Source: JAWCQZ01 sp038869515 [NCBI: Halobacteria archaeon] (GTDB lineage: Archaea > Halobacteriota > Syntropharchaeia > JACQPP01). Taken from it: a stretch of 64,000 nt of DNA. Both the position numbers and the translations under genes were made by a program. Under the pieces are notes generated by a model that was not told where the DNA came from, did not search any database, and was given only the letters and a program-made list of their open reading frames with translations. The stretch spans positions 124,001 to 188,000 of the forward strand of contig JAWCQZ010000004.1 of NCBI GenBank assembly GCA_038869515.1, in the 5' to 3' direction. Positions within the stretch are counted from its first letter, which is position 1. Each line of letters begins with the position of its first letter. This document shows positions 8,207 to 17,179 of the stretch, piece after piece.

Positions 8207-8653
8207 ATGGGCGCTTCCAGCATATCCCTGGCCTTCGCCAGCCTCCTCCTTCTGGCCTGGGGGATTCTGCACATCGCGGGCGGGCTCTACAACCTCGTCC
8301 TCCTTGCGCCGGGCCCGTCGCTACTCGAAAGCCTCGGCGTCCCGTCCTCCGAGGCGGCCGGCGCCCCCCGCCTCGCCCGGGTCGCATCAGGGGTCTCCGC
8401 GGTCTGGTCCGGTTGCATCATCGGTCTGGGGGTGGAAGCAGCCTTTCTGGCGTGCGGTTCGTTCCGGCGCGGGGAGCGGTGGGCCTGGATGTTGACCGCT
8501 GCGACCCTCGGCCCGGCCGACGCGGGCGCTTCCGCGCTCGGCCTCATCGCCGCGCCCCCGTGGCCCTACCCGGCGGTCCTCCCCCTCGGCGTGGCCCTCT
8601 TCCTCGGCTCCCTCTTTTTCTCGGCACCGGCGGTGTGGAGGCGGAGGGGGTGA
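8207..8653 (+). CDS. Four-helix membrane protein of unknown function
   Basis: A 148-residue hydrophobic protein with about four membrane segments, at approximately residues 6-32, 60-85, 95-115 and 120-142. It begins MGASSISLAFASLLLLAWGILH and ends in a basic WRRRG. It starts 10 bases after asd and its stop overlaps the GTG start of cofD, so it probably belongs to one transcript with them. No motif identifies its role. Confidence 0.65.
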   Translation: MGASSISLAFASLLLLAWGILHIAGGLYNLVLLAPGPSLLESLGVPSSEAAGAPRLARVASGVSAVWSGCIIGLGVEAAFLACGSFRRGERWAWMLTAATLGPADAGASALGLIAAPPWPYPAVLPLGVALFLGSLFFSAPAVWRRRG

Positions 8654-9552
8654 AGGTCCTCGTCCTTTCCGGCGGAACCGGGACCCCGAAACTGCTCCTG
8701 GGGCTGCGGCGGCTCATCCCCGAGAAGAACGTCACGGTGATTGCCAACGTCGGGGAGGACCTCTGGATATCGGGCAACCTCGTTTCTCCGGATATCGATT
8801 CCATCCTCTACCTGCTCTCGGGCCAGATTGACGCCCGCCGTATGTGGGGGGTGAAGCGCGACACCTTTGCCACCCACCGCCGGCTCGCCGCGCTCGGGTG
8901 GAGGGAACCCCTCGCTCTCGGGGACCTCGACCGCGCCACCCACATCGCGAGGAGCGAGGGGCTCCGGTCGGGCCTGACCCTGACGCAGGCCACGGCTGCC
9001 CTGGCCCGCAAGATGGGCGTGAAGGCCCGCGTTCTCCCGGCCACCAACGGCCCGGTGGCCACGCTCATCCGGACCCCCGCCGGCGAGGTCCACTTCCAGG
9101 AGTTCTGGGTGGCCCGAGGGGGCCGTCCCCGGGTCCTGGGAGTCCGGTACGCGACGGGGCACGGCTCGAGGCCGACCCCGGAGGTCGTGCGGGCCCTCCG
9201 CGCCCACGACACCCTCCTGATCGGCCCCAGCAACCCCGCCACCTCCATCGGCCCCATCCTCGCCGTCCTGGGGCGCCACGCCCGCCGGAAGCGGGTGGTG
9301 GCGGTCTCCCCCATCGTCGGAAACCGGCCGGTGTCGGGGCCCGCCGGAAAGTTGCTCCGCGGAATGGGCTACCCCGTCTCTCCCCGGGGCCTCCTCCGGT
9401 TCTACGGGGACCGCTTGGGAGTTCCTCCGGAAGCGCTGCTGGTGGACCCGGGGGACGCGGACCCGGGCGCCGGCCTCCATCCCGCCCCTCTGCTCATGAA
9501 ATCCCCGTCGCAGGCCGCCCGCCTGGCGAGACGGGTCCTGGAGTTCCTCTGA
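8650..9552 (+). CDS. cofD: 2-phospho-L-lactate transferase, coenzyme F420 biosynthesis
   Basis: A 300-residue CofD that transfers the phospholactyl (or related) group to the deazaflavin FO in F420 synthesis. The N-terminal VKVLVLSGGTGTPKLLLGL is followed by NVGEDLWISGNLVSPDIDSILY, LGDLDRATHIARSEGLRSG (Asp and Arg of the active site), PATNGPVATLIRT, FQEFWV and LIGPSNPATSIGPIL, all characteristic. The GTG start at 8650 overlaps the preceding gene's stop. A longer open frame upstream lies inside the membrane-protein gene. Its presence implies that the organism makes F420. Confidence 0.95.
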   Translation: MKVLVLSGGTGTPKLLLGLRRLIPEKNVTVIANVGEDLWISGNLVSPDIDSILYLLSGQIDARRMWGVKRDTFATHRRLAALGWREPLALGDLDRATHIARSEGLRSGLTLTQATAALARKMGVKARVLPATNGPVATLIRTPAGEVHFQEFWVARGGRPRVLGVRYATGHGSRPTPEVVRALRAHDTLLIGPSNPATSIGPILAVLGRHARRKRVVAVSPIVGNRPVSGPAGKLLRGMGYPVSPRGLLRFYGDRLGVPPEALLVDPGDADPGAGLHPAPLLMKSPSQAARLARRVLEFL

Positions 9553-9567
9553 GCGGGGCCGCCCGAC

Positions 9568-10344
9568 CTACCGGATCCACTGCCCGCCCGCGACCATCCA
9601 GATTTCCCCCGTCACGTAGTCCGCCTCGTCGCTCGCCAGGAAGGCCGCGGTGTTCGCAATGTCCTCGGGCTTCCCGGTCCGGCCCGTGGGTGACATCCTC
9701 TCCATCTCCTGCAGCATCTCTTTCGAATATTGCCGGGCCAGGAACGGGTTCATGGTGACTCCGGGGGCGACGGCGTTGACCGTGACGCCGTGGGGGGCCA
9801 TCTCGAGCGCCAGGGAGCGGGTGAAGGCCATGATGCCCGCCTTGGTGGAGAGGTAGGGCACCTCGCCGAACGGGGAGCCGATCCACCCGCCGAAACTGCT
9901 GATGTTGATGATGCGGCCGTTCCTCCGCTCCACCATGCCGGGGAGGAAGGCGCGGGCGCAGAAGTAGAGCCCCTTGAGGTTCACGCCGAGCACCGTGTTC
10001 CAGATCTCGTCGGTCGCCTTCTGGATGGGGGCGACGACGTTCCTCGCCGCGTTGTTCACCAGGATGTCCACCCGGCCGAACTCCTCGAGGGCGGCGTCGG
10101 CGAGGGCCCTGACGCTCTCGCGGCTCGATACGTCGCAGACGACTCCGATGGACCTCTTGCCCGTCGCCTTCGTGATGTCGGCCGCCACCTCGGTCGTCCG
10201 GCTGGTCCCGTCCTCGCGCTTGTGCGCGTCGGCGACGACGACGCTGGCGCCCTCGGCGGCGAACTTGCGGGCGATGGCCTGGCCGATTCCCGCCCCCGCG
10301 GAGGCGGTGACGACGGCGACCTTGCCTTCGAGTCGGCCGGGCAT
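9568..10344 (-). CDS. Short-chain dehydrogenase/reductase (FabG-like)
   Basis: A 258-residue classical SDR. It has the cofactor motif VVTASAGAGIGQAIA (Ser in place of the usual first Gly spacing), VNNAARN, the catalytic SSFGGWIGSPFGEVPYLSTK with Ser, Tyr and Lys in place, and the C-terminal YVTGEIWMVAGGQWIR. It oxidises or reduces an alcohol/ketone with NAD(P); the substrate is unknown. It is closely similar in length and motifs to the SDR at 43761-44522, including the same unusual TASAGAGIGQA motif. The two are probable paralogues. Confidence 0.9.
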   Translation of the reverse strand: MPGRLEGKVAVVTASAGAGIGQAIARKFAAEGASVVVADAHKREDGTSRTTEVAADITKATGKRSIGVVCDVSSRESVRALADAALEEFGRVDILVNNAARNVVAPIQKATDEIWNTVLGVNLKGLYFCARAFLPGMVERRNGRIINISSFGGWIGSPFGEVPYLSTKAGIMAFTRSLALEMAPHGVTVNAVAPGVTMNPFLARQYSKEMLQEMERMSPTGRTGKPEDIANTAAFLASDEADYVTGEIWMVAGGQWIR

Positions 10345-10428
10345 GCTACGAGGCCCCCGAAGAGGAGCCTCTCGCGAAAGCGAGGGCGTTCGAATTCAGT
10401 TTGAAAGAGAGCAAGGTCGGCATGCGCT

Positions 10429-11178
10429 CTAATCCGTCATGTAATATCCGCCGTTCACATGCACGCCGGTCCCCCGGATGTACCCTCCTTCATCCGACGC
10501 GAGCAGCAGGAGTGCGGGGGCGAGGTCGTCCGCCTGGCAGAACCTCTGCAGGTGGATTCCCGGCAGTGCCCGCTTGTACTCCTCGTGGGTCAGCCCCTGG
10601 AACCGCTCCGGCATGATGCCGGGGATGAGCGCGTTCACCGAGATGTCGAACCCGGTCAACTCGCGGGCCAGGGCGTGAACCAGACCCAGGAGCCCCCCCT
10701 TCGCGGTCGCGTAGGCGACCTCGCCCCGCGCCGAACCCGCCCGGGCCTCGAGCGCCGAGAAGACGATGATGCGCCCCTTCTTGCGGGCGCGCATGCGGGG
10801 GACCGCGGCCCGGCACCAGTAGAAGGCGGAGCGGAGGTTGGTGTTCACCATCTCGTCCCACGTCAACTCGTCGGTCTCCAGGAAGGGCGAACGCGTGTGG
10901 CTCTCGCTTCCGACCACCAGGATGTCGATGGAGCCGAGACCGTCCATCGCTCGCGTCACGGCCGCCTCGACGCTCTCCGGGTCGTTCTCGTCGGCGGGGA
11001 TGTTCAGGGCCCTTCGGCCGGTGTCGCGCTCGAGACGGTCCACCACCGTGGAGAGGTCGATGCTGTCGGAAAGGGCCAGGTCGGCGCCTTCCCTCGCCAG
11101 GGCCTCGGCGGCGGTCTGCCCGAGAGTGGTCGTGGCCCCGGTGACGAGGGCGTGCTTGCCCTGGAGGCGCCCGGCCAT
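10429..11178 (-). CDS. Short-chain dehydrogenase/reductase, divergent
   Basis: A 249-residue SDR-fold protein. The cofactor loop is VTGATTTLGQTAA and the catalytic Tyr/Lys are in YATAKGGLL. The usual NNAG is replaced by VVGSESH, and the glycine motif is altered (GATTTLG), so cofactor preference or activity may differ. The start at 11178 (MAGRLQGKHALV) is chosen over 11259: it begins the fold, and a TATA-like TTTTTTAAG lies at about 11201-11212, about 27 bases upstream. It is in the same direction as the neighbouring SDR, with an 84-base gap. Confidence 0.85.
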   Translation of the reverse strand: MAGRLQGKHALVTGATTTLGQTAAEALAREGADLALSDSIDLSTVVDRLERDTGRRALNIPADENDPESVEAAVTRAMDGLGSIDILVVGSESHTRSPFLETDELTWDEMVNTNLRSAFYWCRAAVPRMRARKKGRIIVFSALEARAGSARGEVAYATAKGGLLGLVHALARELTGFDISVNALIPGIMPERFQGLTHEEYKRALPGIHLQRFCQADDLAPALLLLASDEGGYIRGTGVHVNGGYYMTD

Positions 11179-11297
11179 GGCCCGGAGATGGGGAGGGGTC
11201 TTAAAAAACCATCCGGCGCCCGGGAGCCACCGACTTCCTCGGCCGAAATCGCGCCCCACCGCCCCAAATCTAATCCCGGGAACCGTGTTCTCCCCCC

Positions 11298-12941
11298 ATG
11301 GCCCCGCAGAGCCGGTCGCAAATCTTCGGGAGCGCCTCTGCCTCGCGGGTGGTCGCCGGGGGGGCGTGGCAGGTCGTCGTCGGCACGATGGCCGGGGTCC
11401 TCATCTTCGGATGGATCGTGCTCGGCGGGCGCCCGGAGCCCCGGGGCTTCGGGAAGGAGGGGTTCGAGTTCTTCATCACGGCGAACGCCGCCATGACCCT
11501 CCTCAACGCGGCCACCATCGGCCTCGGACAGGCGTTCGTCAAGTTCGTCTCGGAGGCGATGGCCCGGAGCCGGGAGGAGGCGCAATCGGTCGCCGCCCGG
11601 GGCACGCGGGTCATCCTCCTGTGGGGCGCCGGAATTTTCGCGGCCTGGCTCCTCTTCACGTTCCTCGGGGGGAACCGGCCCCAGGACCTCCTCGCCTTCT
11701 CCTTCATCGCGGCCCTCGTGCCGGTCATGGTGTTCCGGGACATCCTGAACTCAGTCATCGGCTCTGTCCACCGGTTCGACTACCTCGCCGTCGCCGGCGG
11801 CGCCCTCGGCGCGGGCATGTTCGCCACCGGCCTCCTCTTCCTGACCTTCTTCCGCGCGCCCGAGCACACCCCCCTCCTCGCCTCCATCCCTCTCTGGGGG
11901 AACCTGGCCATGGTGGCCGTGGGCCTGGCGTTCTTCCGGAAATGCTCCCCCTTCCGCCTGATCTCGCTCTTCCGCGAGAGGGCGGACCCGGCCTTCGCCG
12001 TGCGCTTCTCGGCCTACGGGATCCACGCCCTCCTCGCCAACTTCTCAACCTTCGGGCTCAACATCGCCCTGAGCGTCTTCACGGTCAAGGTCATGTCCAT
12101 CTACGGCCTCGGGTTCTCCCACTCCGACGTCACCGTCTACGGCCTCACGGTCATCTACGCGTTCCTCATCCTCTACATCACCCTCATGGCCCTCCCCATG
12201 GTCCCCGAGGTCTCGCGGGCCCACGCCCTCGGCGACCGCCGACTCCTCCACTCCGTCCTCCGGACCCTGACCAAATTCGGATTCTCCCTCGCCCCCTTCG
12301 TCGTGGTCCTCCTCACGGTCTCGGGAAACTCCATCATGCCCCTCTTCACCCCCGAGGCCCGCGGCCAGTGGTGGCCGATGGCCCTGGCCGCCGTCGGGAT
12401 GGCCTTCTCGGCCCTCGCCACCATCTTCGCCGCCGTCCTGGTCGGCACCGGCCGGGCGCGGGAGGCGGGGCGGGCCTTCGGCATCGCGGCGGTGCTCCTC
12501 GTGGCCCTGACCCCGCCCCTCTCCCTGGCGTTCGGCCTGGCGGGGGCGGCGCTGGCCCTCCTTCTTTCGGGGACCTTCGTTCTGCCCGTCCTGATGCGCA
12601 GGGTGGGGCGCCTCCTCGAGTTCCGCTACTCGCCGGGGCTGCTGCTCCGCCCCCTTGCGGCGAGCCTCCTCCTCATCCCCCTCCTCCTTCCCGGCCTGGG
12701 CCCCCTCTCGGCAGGGGCCTCCCCCACCTGGGTCAAGATGGCCATGGCCCTCTCCGGGGCTTTCGTTTTCTTCATCATCTACACTTTTCTCCTGACCCTC
12801 CTGGGCTTCTACGACGAGGAGGACTACCGCCTCATCGAAGACACCGCCACCGGGTTCGGCCTCCGGCCGGTCGGACTCCTCGCGGCGAGGGGGTTGCGGC
12901 GCCTCCACCGGATGAGTCCCCTGGCGAAGCCTCCCGGCTGA
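11298..12941 (+). CDS. Polysaccharide/lipid-linked flippase of the MATE/MOP superfamily
   Basis: A 547-residue integral membrane protein with about 12-14 hydrophobic segments, starting MAPQSRSQIFGSASASRVVAGGAWQ. The layout (polar N-terminal tail, paired helices, positively charged loops such as SRAHALGDRRLLHSVLRTL) resembles Wzx/MurJ-type exporters. These flip lipid-linked oligosaccharides across the membrane for cell-surface or protein glycosylation. This would fit the glycosylation-rich surface protein at the right end of the window. No glycosyltransferase genes are adjacent. The family assignment rests on topology, not a single diagnostic motif. Confidence 0.75.
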   Translation: MAPQSRSQIFGSASASRVVAGGAWQVVVGTMAGVLIFGWIVLGGRPEPRGFGKEGFEFFITANAAMTLLNAATIGLGQAFVKFVSEAMARSREEAQSVAARGTRVILLWGAGIFAAWLLFTFLGGNRPQDLLAFSFIAALVPVMVFRDILNSVIGSVHRFDYLAVAGGALGAGMFATGLLFLTFFRAPEHTPLLASIPLWGNLAMVAVGLAFFRKCSPFRLISLFRERADPAFAVRFSAYGIHALLANFSTFGLNIALSVFTVKVMSIYGLGFSHSDVTVYGLTVIYAFLILYITLMALPMVPEVSRAHALGDRRLLHSVLRTLTKFGFSLAPFVVVLLTVSGNSIMPLFTPEARGQWWPMALAAVGMAFSALATIFAAVLVGTGRAREAGRAFGIAAVLLVALTPPLSLAFGLAGAALALLLSGTFVLPVLMRRVGRLLEFRYSPGLLLRPLAASLLLIPLLLPGLGPLSAGASPTWVKMAMALSGAFVFFIIYTFLLTLLGFYDEEDYRLIEDTATGFGLRPVGLLAARGLRRLHRMSPLAKPPG

Positions 12942-12955
12942 GGGGCACGAACGGT

Positions 12956-13768
12956 TCAGCCCGGAGAGCTGCCGCGGATTCGAGGATAGACCGGCAGGTC
13001 CGCCACCCGGCCCAGGTAGGTGCCGTCGAGCAGGTGGACCTCGCCGTTGGGCACGTCCACCGCCCCGCACCGCAGCAGCGGCCCCATGAACCCCCCGCCG
13101 CCGTTCACGGGGACGCCCCCGAGGACGGGGTTGCAGGCGGGGGCGATGATGACCTCCATCCCCGCCCGGGCCGCGGGGCGGAGGCGCGGGGGCAATTTGG
13201 ACGGGTCGAGCCGCGTCCGGACCCAGACCCGTTCCCGCTGGCGCCCCCCGACCTCGTCCCGCAACTCGACCACGAGGTGGTCGTGGCCCAGGACCAGCGC
13301 CCGCCGGCGGAGGAGGTCGGGGAGCGGCCAGGTGTGGCCGTGCATGTAGGCGACGCCGTCCAGAACTTTCCCGGCCATGGGACTTACCGGGACCCCGTTC
13401 CCCAGGAGGTCCGCCAGCCGGCCGTCGTGGTTCCCGGGGACCACCTCGACGGGGACCCGCTCCCTCAACTCCCGGAAAAACCGGGGCAGCTCGTCGCGCT
13501 CCTGCCAGGACGCCCCGGGGACGGTATGCTTGACGTCGCCGAGGACCACCAAGCGGTCGGGGCGCTCCCGCTCCACGGCGGCGAGAAGGCGGTCCAGGAG
13601 AGAGCGCGTCTGGCTGGGGACCACCACGCCGCGCCGTCGCAGCCCCGCCTCGTAGCCCAGGTGGATGTCGGCGAAGACGAGGGCACGTTCCCGGTTCTCG
13701 ACGCGCAGGAGGGGCTCGGGCATGACCGGCTCGAGGCGGAGCCCCGGAGCCCTTTTTCTCGCAACCAT
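12956..13768 (-). CDS. Metallophosphoesterase (calcineurin-like)
   Basis: A 270-residue phosphoesterase with the full metal-binding series: FADIHLGYEAGL, VLGDVKH, VPGNHDGR, MHGHTWP and LGHDH. Archaeal proteins of this group are two-metal phosphodiesterases or phosphatases; the ICC-like/SbcD-like forms act on nucleic acids. The substrate is unknown. The ATG at 13768 is preceded by a TATA-like GCTTAAGC at about 13786-13793. A later Met (MPEPLLRV, 13723) is an alternative start closer to the fold. The gene is divergent from the ACT-domain gene. Confidence 0.88.
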   Translation of the reverse strand: MVARKRAPGLRLEPVMPEPLLRVENRERALVFADIHLGYEAGLRRRGVVVPSQTRSLLDRLLAAVERERPDRLVVLGDVKHTVPGASWQERDELPRFFRELRERVPVEVVPGNHDGRLADLLGNGVPVSPMAGKVLDGVAYMHGHTWPLPDLLRRRALVLGHDHLVVELRDEVGGRQRERVWVRTRLDPSKLPPRLRPAARAGMEVIIAPACNPVLGGVPVNGGGGFMGPLLRCGAVDVPNGEVHLLDGTYLGRVADLPVYPRIRGSSPG

Positions 13769-13799
13769 TATGGTGGATTGGGGGCTTAAGCGAAAAACC

Positions 13800-14495
13800 A
13801 TGGCTGCGGTGGGCATCTCCGTCCTCGCCTCGCGGAAGCGGGGCGTCCTCGGGAGCGTCCTCGATGTCGCCTCGTCGGCCCAGGCCAACCTGGCCTACCT
13901 CCACTGCTACCAGAAGCAGCCCGCCGACCGGGGGCGCAAGCGTCCCGCAGGGAGCCGGGCGGGGACTCTCCAGGTCTACATCGAGCTGGCGACCGGCGAG
14001 GGGGTCCAGGAGATCATGCGGCGGCTCCGCCGGGTCGCCGGCGTCCGGCAGGTCCGGAAGTTCGAGCCGTTCCAGAACATCTACGGAAAGCGGGTCATCG
14101 TCATGGGCGGCGGCGCCCAGGTGGCCCAGGTGGTCGCGGGAGCGGTCTCGGAGGCCGACCGGCACAACCTCCGGGGCGAGGCGATATCGGTGGACACCAT
14201 CCCGCTCGTGGGGGAAGAGCCCCTCGCCGACGCCGTCGAGGCGGTGGGGCGGCTCCACCGCGCGGCCATCCTGGTCCTGGCCGGGAGCATCATGGGCGGG
14301 AAGGTGACCGAGGCCGTGAAGGAGCTCCGGAAGCGCCACCGCATCCCGGTCATCTCCCTCAACATGGCGGGCTCGGTGCCGGAGGTTGCGGACCTGGTGG
14401 TCACCGACCCGGTGCAGGCGGGGGTTATGGCGGTCATGTCGGTGGCCCGGACGGCGAAGTTCGACCCGCGGAAGGCGGGGCGCCGAGTGTTCTGA
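13800..14495 (+). CDS. ACT-domain protein, DUF5612-like
   Basis: A 231-residue protein. Residues 1-75 look like an ACT regulatory domain (MAAVGISVLASRKRGVLGSVLDVASSAQANLAYLHCY, then LQVYIELATGEGVQEIMRRLRRVAGVRQVRKFEPF). The C-terminal domain has VIVMGGGAQVAQVV and ILVLAGSIMGGKVTEAVKEL, suggesting a small-molecule-binding Rossmann-like region. Similar two-domain proteins occur in methanogens and relatives and may sense amino acids; the function is unproven. The chosen ATG (13800) begins the ACT strand. An in-frame ATG at 13770 would add ten residues. Confidence 0.72.
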   Translation: MAAVGISVLASRKRGVLGSVLDVASSAQANLAYLHCYQKQPADRGRKRPAGSRAGTLQVYIELATGEGVQEIMRRLRRVAGVRQVRKFEPFQNIYGKRVIVMGGGAQVAQVVAGAVSEADRHNLRGEAISVDTIPLVGEEPLADAVEAVGRLHRAAILVLAGSIMGGKVTEAVKELRKRHRIPVISLNMAGSVPEVADLVVTDPVQAGVMAVMSVARTAKFDPRKAGRRVF

Positions 14496-14504
14496 GGCGG
14501 GCGT

Positions 14505-16304
14505 TCAACCGGTCGCCAGCCGCACCAGCACCGGCTCCTTCCTCTCCAGAGCGTCCCGGATGCGGCGGATATCGGGGGAGTCCTTCGTGATGCGGATGTC
14601 CCCCTTCCGGCCGACGGTGGCGTTGAAAAGCAGTTCCCCGTTGATGTAGACTCCGACCTGCTTCCCGATGTGGTCGTCGAGGCGGAGGACCAGATGGCGG
14701 TCGGTCTCCTCGATGTCGGGAGCGAACTCGGGCCGCGGCCTGGTCCGCTTCATCACGCGGACGTCGAGGGGGACGCCCAGCTTGTCCTCCAGGCGCGCGA
14801 GGACCTTCCCGTCCTTTCCGAGAAGGAATGGGGCGTCGGCCTCGGCGACGTGGACCACGGCGGCGTCCCCGCTCACGTCGAGGCGGAACTCCTTCACCAG
14901 TTTGCCCACCTCCTTCGCGATTTTCTCCCGGGAGACCCGCACTTTCTTCCGCTTCGGCGTCTCGACCGCCATGACGACGACCTGCTCGCCGTAGGTGTAG
15001 ACCTCGTAGTCCACGTCCTGGGTCTCGAAGTCCACCACCTCGATGACCGGCCGGGCCAGGTCGGCCTCCACCATGCCGTGGGGGACCTTGACCACGAACC
15101 GCAGGGTGGCGACCCTCTCCACCCGCCCGCGGTCGATGAAAACGATGGTGTCCACCACCTGGGGGATGAGGCCCAGGTCAATCCGCCCAATGAGCCGCTG
15201 GAGGGCGTCGATGGGCCGCGTCGCGTGGACCACCCCGAGCATCCCGACGCCCGCCAGGCGCATGTCGGCGTAGACCTCGAAGTCCCGGGTCTTCCGCATC
15301 TCGTCGAAGATGGTGTAGTCGGGGCGCACCAGGAGGAGGATGTCGGCGGTCTGGGCCATGGAGCCCTCCAGGGCGGTGTACTGGGTCACGCGCTCCGAGA
15401 CCTTCAGGTCCCGGGGAGTCTCCATCGTCTTGACGACGTAGCCCACCTCCGTGAGGAACTCCGCCACGGCGGCGGCGAAGGTGGATTTCCCCGCCCCCGG
15501 GGGGCCGGCGATGAGGATGCCCCGCTGCCGCTCCGCCAGGCGCTCCTTCAACTCCTCGCTCAGTCGGTAGGCGTCGAGGTCCACCTCGGCGGTGGGCCGG
15601 ACCGCCGTGATTTCGAGGCCGTCGGAGAACGGGGGGCGGGCGATGGCGACCCGGAGGTCGCCCAACTGCACCACCGTGGCCCCCTTCTTTTCGATCTCGA
15701 TGAATCCGTTGGGATCCTGTTTCGCCGCCTCCACGATTTCGTGGGCGATTTCCCGGAGCTCCTGGACCGTGGAGGGCTCCTTCCGGATCTGGATGAACTT
15801 CATCCGGCCCACCGAGCCCCGCTTGGCCATCGGGGGCACCCGCTCCTTGAGGTGGACCGACATGGTGTCGGGCGTGAAGAACTGCAGAATCTTGAGGTTC
15901 TCCGGCGCCCGGGCCTCCGGAGGGAGGTAGATGACCTCGATCCCCTTGGCGCGGGCGACCTCGGCCTGGACCCCGTCGCTGGTCATGAAGGCGGCTCCGT
16001 TCTCGATGGCGACCCGCCGTATCATGGCGTCAATCTCGCCGCCGGAGGCGAGTTTGATCTGCTCCAGGGAGGGGCGCTCCCCCGCGAAGATGAGTTTGAT
16101 TCGCTTCTGCCGGGCGAACTCGGCCAGCCGCTTCAACTCAGCGAGGCCGAGGAAGCCCACCTCCTTGCCGGTGTTGGCCTGCGACTCCAGCTCCGCCACC
16201 ACCGCCTCGGGGACGATCACCGCCGCGTTGTCGAGTTCGCCGCGCTCGATTCTCCCTGTGACGCGGCCGTCGATGATGACGCTGGTGTCGGGGACGAGTT
16301 TCAT
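14505..16304 (-). CDS. PINA-type ATPase: PIN domain + RecA-like ATPase + KH domain
   Basis: A 599-residue protein that combines a PIN nuclease-fold domain (residues 1-130, PDTSVIIDG, VAELESQ, EIDAMI, TSD), a PilT-like secretion ATPase core and a C-terminal KH-type domain. The ATPase core has Walker A GPPGAGKST near residue 268, IFDEMRKTRDFEVYADMRLAG, and VVHATRPIDALQRLIGRI. The KH-type domain carries VAEADAPFLLGKDGKVLARLEDKLG. This is the architecture of archaeal PINA, reported as a hexameric Holliday-junction migration helicase. The length is standard. It is divergent from the membrane-protein gene at 16391. Confidence 0.9.
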   Translation of the reverse strand: MKLVPDTSVIIDGRVTGRIERGELDNAAVIVPEAVVAELESQANTGKEVGFLGLAELKRLAEFARQKRIKLIFAGERPSLEQIKLASGGEIDAMIRRVAIENGAAFMTSDGVQAEVARAKGIEVIYLPPEARAPENLKILQFFTPDTMSVHLKERVPPMAKRGSVGRMKFIQIRKEPSTVQELREIAHEIVEAAKQDPNGFIEIEKKGATVVQLGDLRVAIARPPFSDGLEITAVRPTAEVDLDAYRLSEELKERLAERQRGILIAGPPGAGKSTFAAAVAEFLTEVGYVVKTMETPRDLKVSERVTQYTALEGSMAQTADILLLVRPDYTIFDEMRKTRDFEVYADMRLAGVGMLGVVHATRPIDALQRLIGRIDLGLIPQVVDTIVFIDRGRVERVATLRFVVKVPHGMVEADLARPVIEVVDFETQDVDYEVYTYGEQVVVMAVETPKRKKVRVSREKIAKEVGKLVKEFRLDVSGDAAVVHVAEADAPFLLGKDGKVLARLEDKLGVPLDVRVMKRTRPRPEFAPDIEETDRHLVLRLDDHIGKQVGVYINGELLFNATVGRKGDIRITKDSPDIRRIRDALERKEPVLVRLATG

Positions 16305-16390
16305 CCAGCGGCGACCGGCCGCGGGAGGGCGGAGGAAGAGAGAACGGTCATGGAACCGCTTTTTATCCGCGCCGATTTAAAGCCTGTCCC

Positions 16391-17179
16391 ATGGGCGAGC
16401 CGTTCGACTACCGCCCCCTCCGCTTCTCCCCGATGGCGACCGCCCTGCTCCTCGCCTTCGGCGCCGGCGGGGCCCTCGCGGCGGTCGCGTCCAGGCAGCA
16501 CTACCCCGCCTGGGCGGCCCTCGCCCCGTTCCTCCTCACCCTCGGGGCCGCCCTCCTGGCGATGCCCTCGCCTCTGAGAATCGCGGAGGACGGGGTATCC
16601 ATTCCGCGCTCACTCCTGGCCCGGGCCGCCGGTCGCCGCCGGTTCTACCCGTGGTCCGAAATCCGCGCCGCCGTGCCCCGGTTCTACGACATCGGCTTCG
16701 GCTTCATGTCTCCCTTCGCCTCCTCCAGGGGCACCCTGACGGAGCGGGGCATCGGCCTCGAGACCGCGGACGGCAGGTCGTGGCTGCTCAAGTTCACGCC
16801 CCTGAGGTTCCGGTGGGTCCCTCCCGAGGAGGCCCCCGTGGAGCGGGCGATGGCGCTGCTGCGGGAGCGGCTTCCGCCGCCGAAGGTCCGGGACTACACT
16901 GCCGAGGAGATCGAGCGGATGGAGAGGGATGCCAGCGCCCTCCTCATCTCCTTCGGGTGGGTCGTGGCGGCGGCCTTCAGCGCTCCGTCCCTCCTCGCCC
17001 TCCTTGTCGCCGTGCTGCCGGCGGGGGCGCTGCCCCTGGCGGCGCTGGGGAGTTTGGCGCCGTTCGGGTATGTGCTGTGGTTGAGCTGGATCCGAGGTCA
17101 AAAGCGGCACAAGGTGCTCAACGAGTTGGCGGCGGCGAGGGGGTCGCGTGTCGGTCGCTCAGGTCCGCATCGGCGTTAG
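16391..17179 (+). CDS. Membrane protein with PH-like domain; C-terminus encoded by the first CRISPR repeat
   Basis: A 262-residue protein. It has two N-terminal helices (about residues 15-35 and 40-58), a soluble strand-rich region with FYPWSEIRAAVPRFYDIGFGF like bacterial PH-like membrane proteins, and two more helices at about 185-230. The last dozen residues (GSRVGRSGPHRR) and the stop at 17177-17179 fall inside the degenerate terminal CRISPR repeat (17148-17183). The array end has therefore either replaced or trimmed the original C-terminus. Its TATA-like TTTAAA just before the ATG fits local practice. The function is unknown. Confidence 0.7.
   Translation: MGEPFDYRPLRFSPMATALLLAFGAGGALAAVASRQHYPAWAALAPFLLTLGAALLAMPSPLRIAEDGVSIPRSLLARAAGRRRFYPWSEIRAAVPRFYDIGFGFMSPFASSRGTLTERGIGLETADGRSWLLKFTPLRFRWVPPEEAPVERAMALLRERLPPPKVRDYTAEEIERMERDASALLISFGWVVAAAFSAPSLLALLVAVLPAGALPLAALGSLAPFGYVLWLSWIRGQKRHKVLNELAAARGSRVGRSGPHRR

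Noticed and set aside
10838-13789. A 983-residue plus-strand frame
   Set aside because: It runs antisense and out of frame through the SDR, flippase and phosphoesterase genes, is Pro/Arg/Gly-rich and shows no motifs; it is typical of high-GC shadow frames.
12045-14339. A 764-residue minus-strand frame
   Set aside because: Low-complexity Glu/Gly/Arg sequence antisense to the flippase and ACT-domain genes; no motif.
17100-17148. A plus-strand promoter driving the array from the left
   Set aside because: The sequence is the GC-rich 3' end of a gene with no TATA-like box, and the degenerate repeat lies here, as expected for the trailer end.
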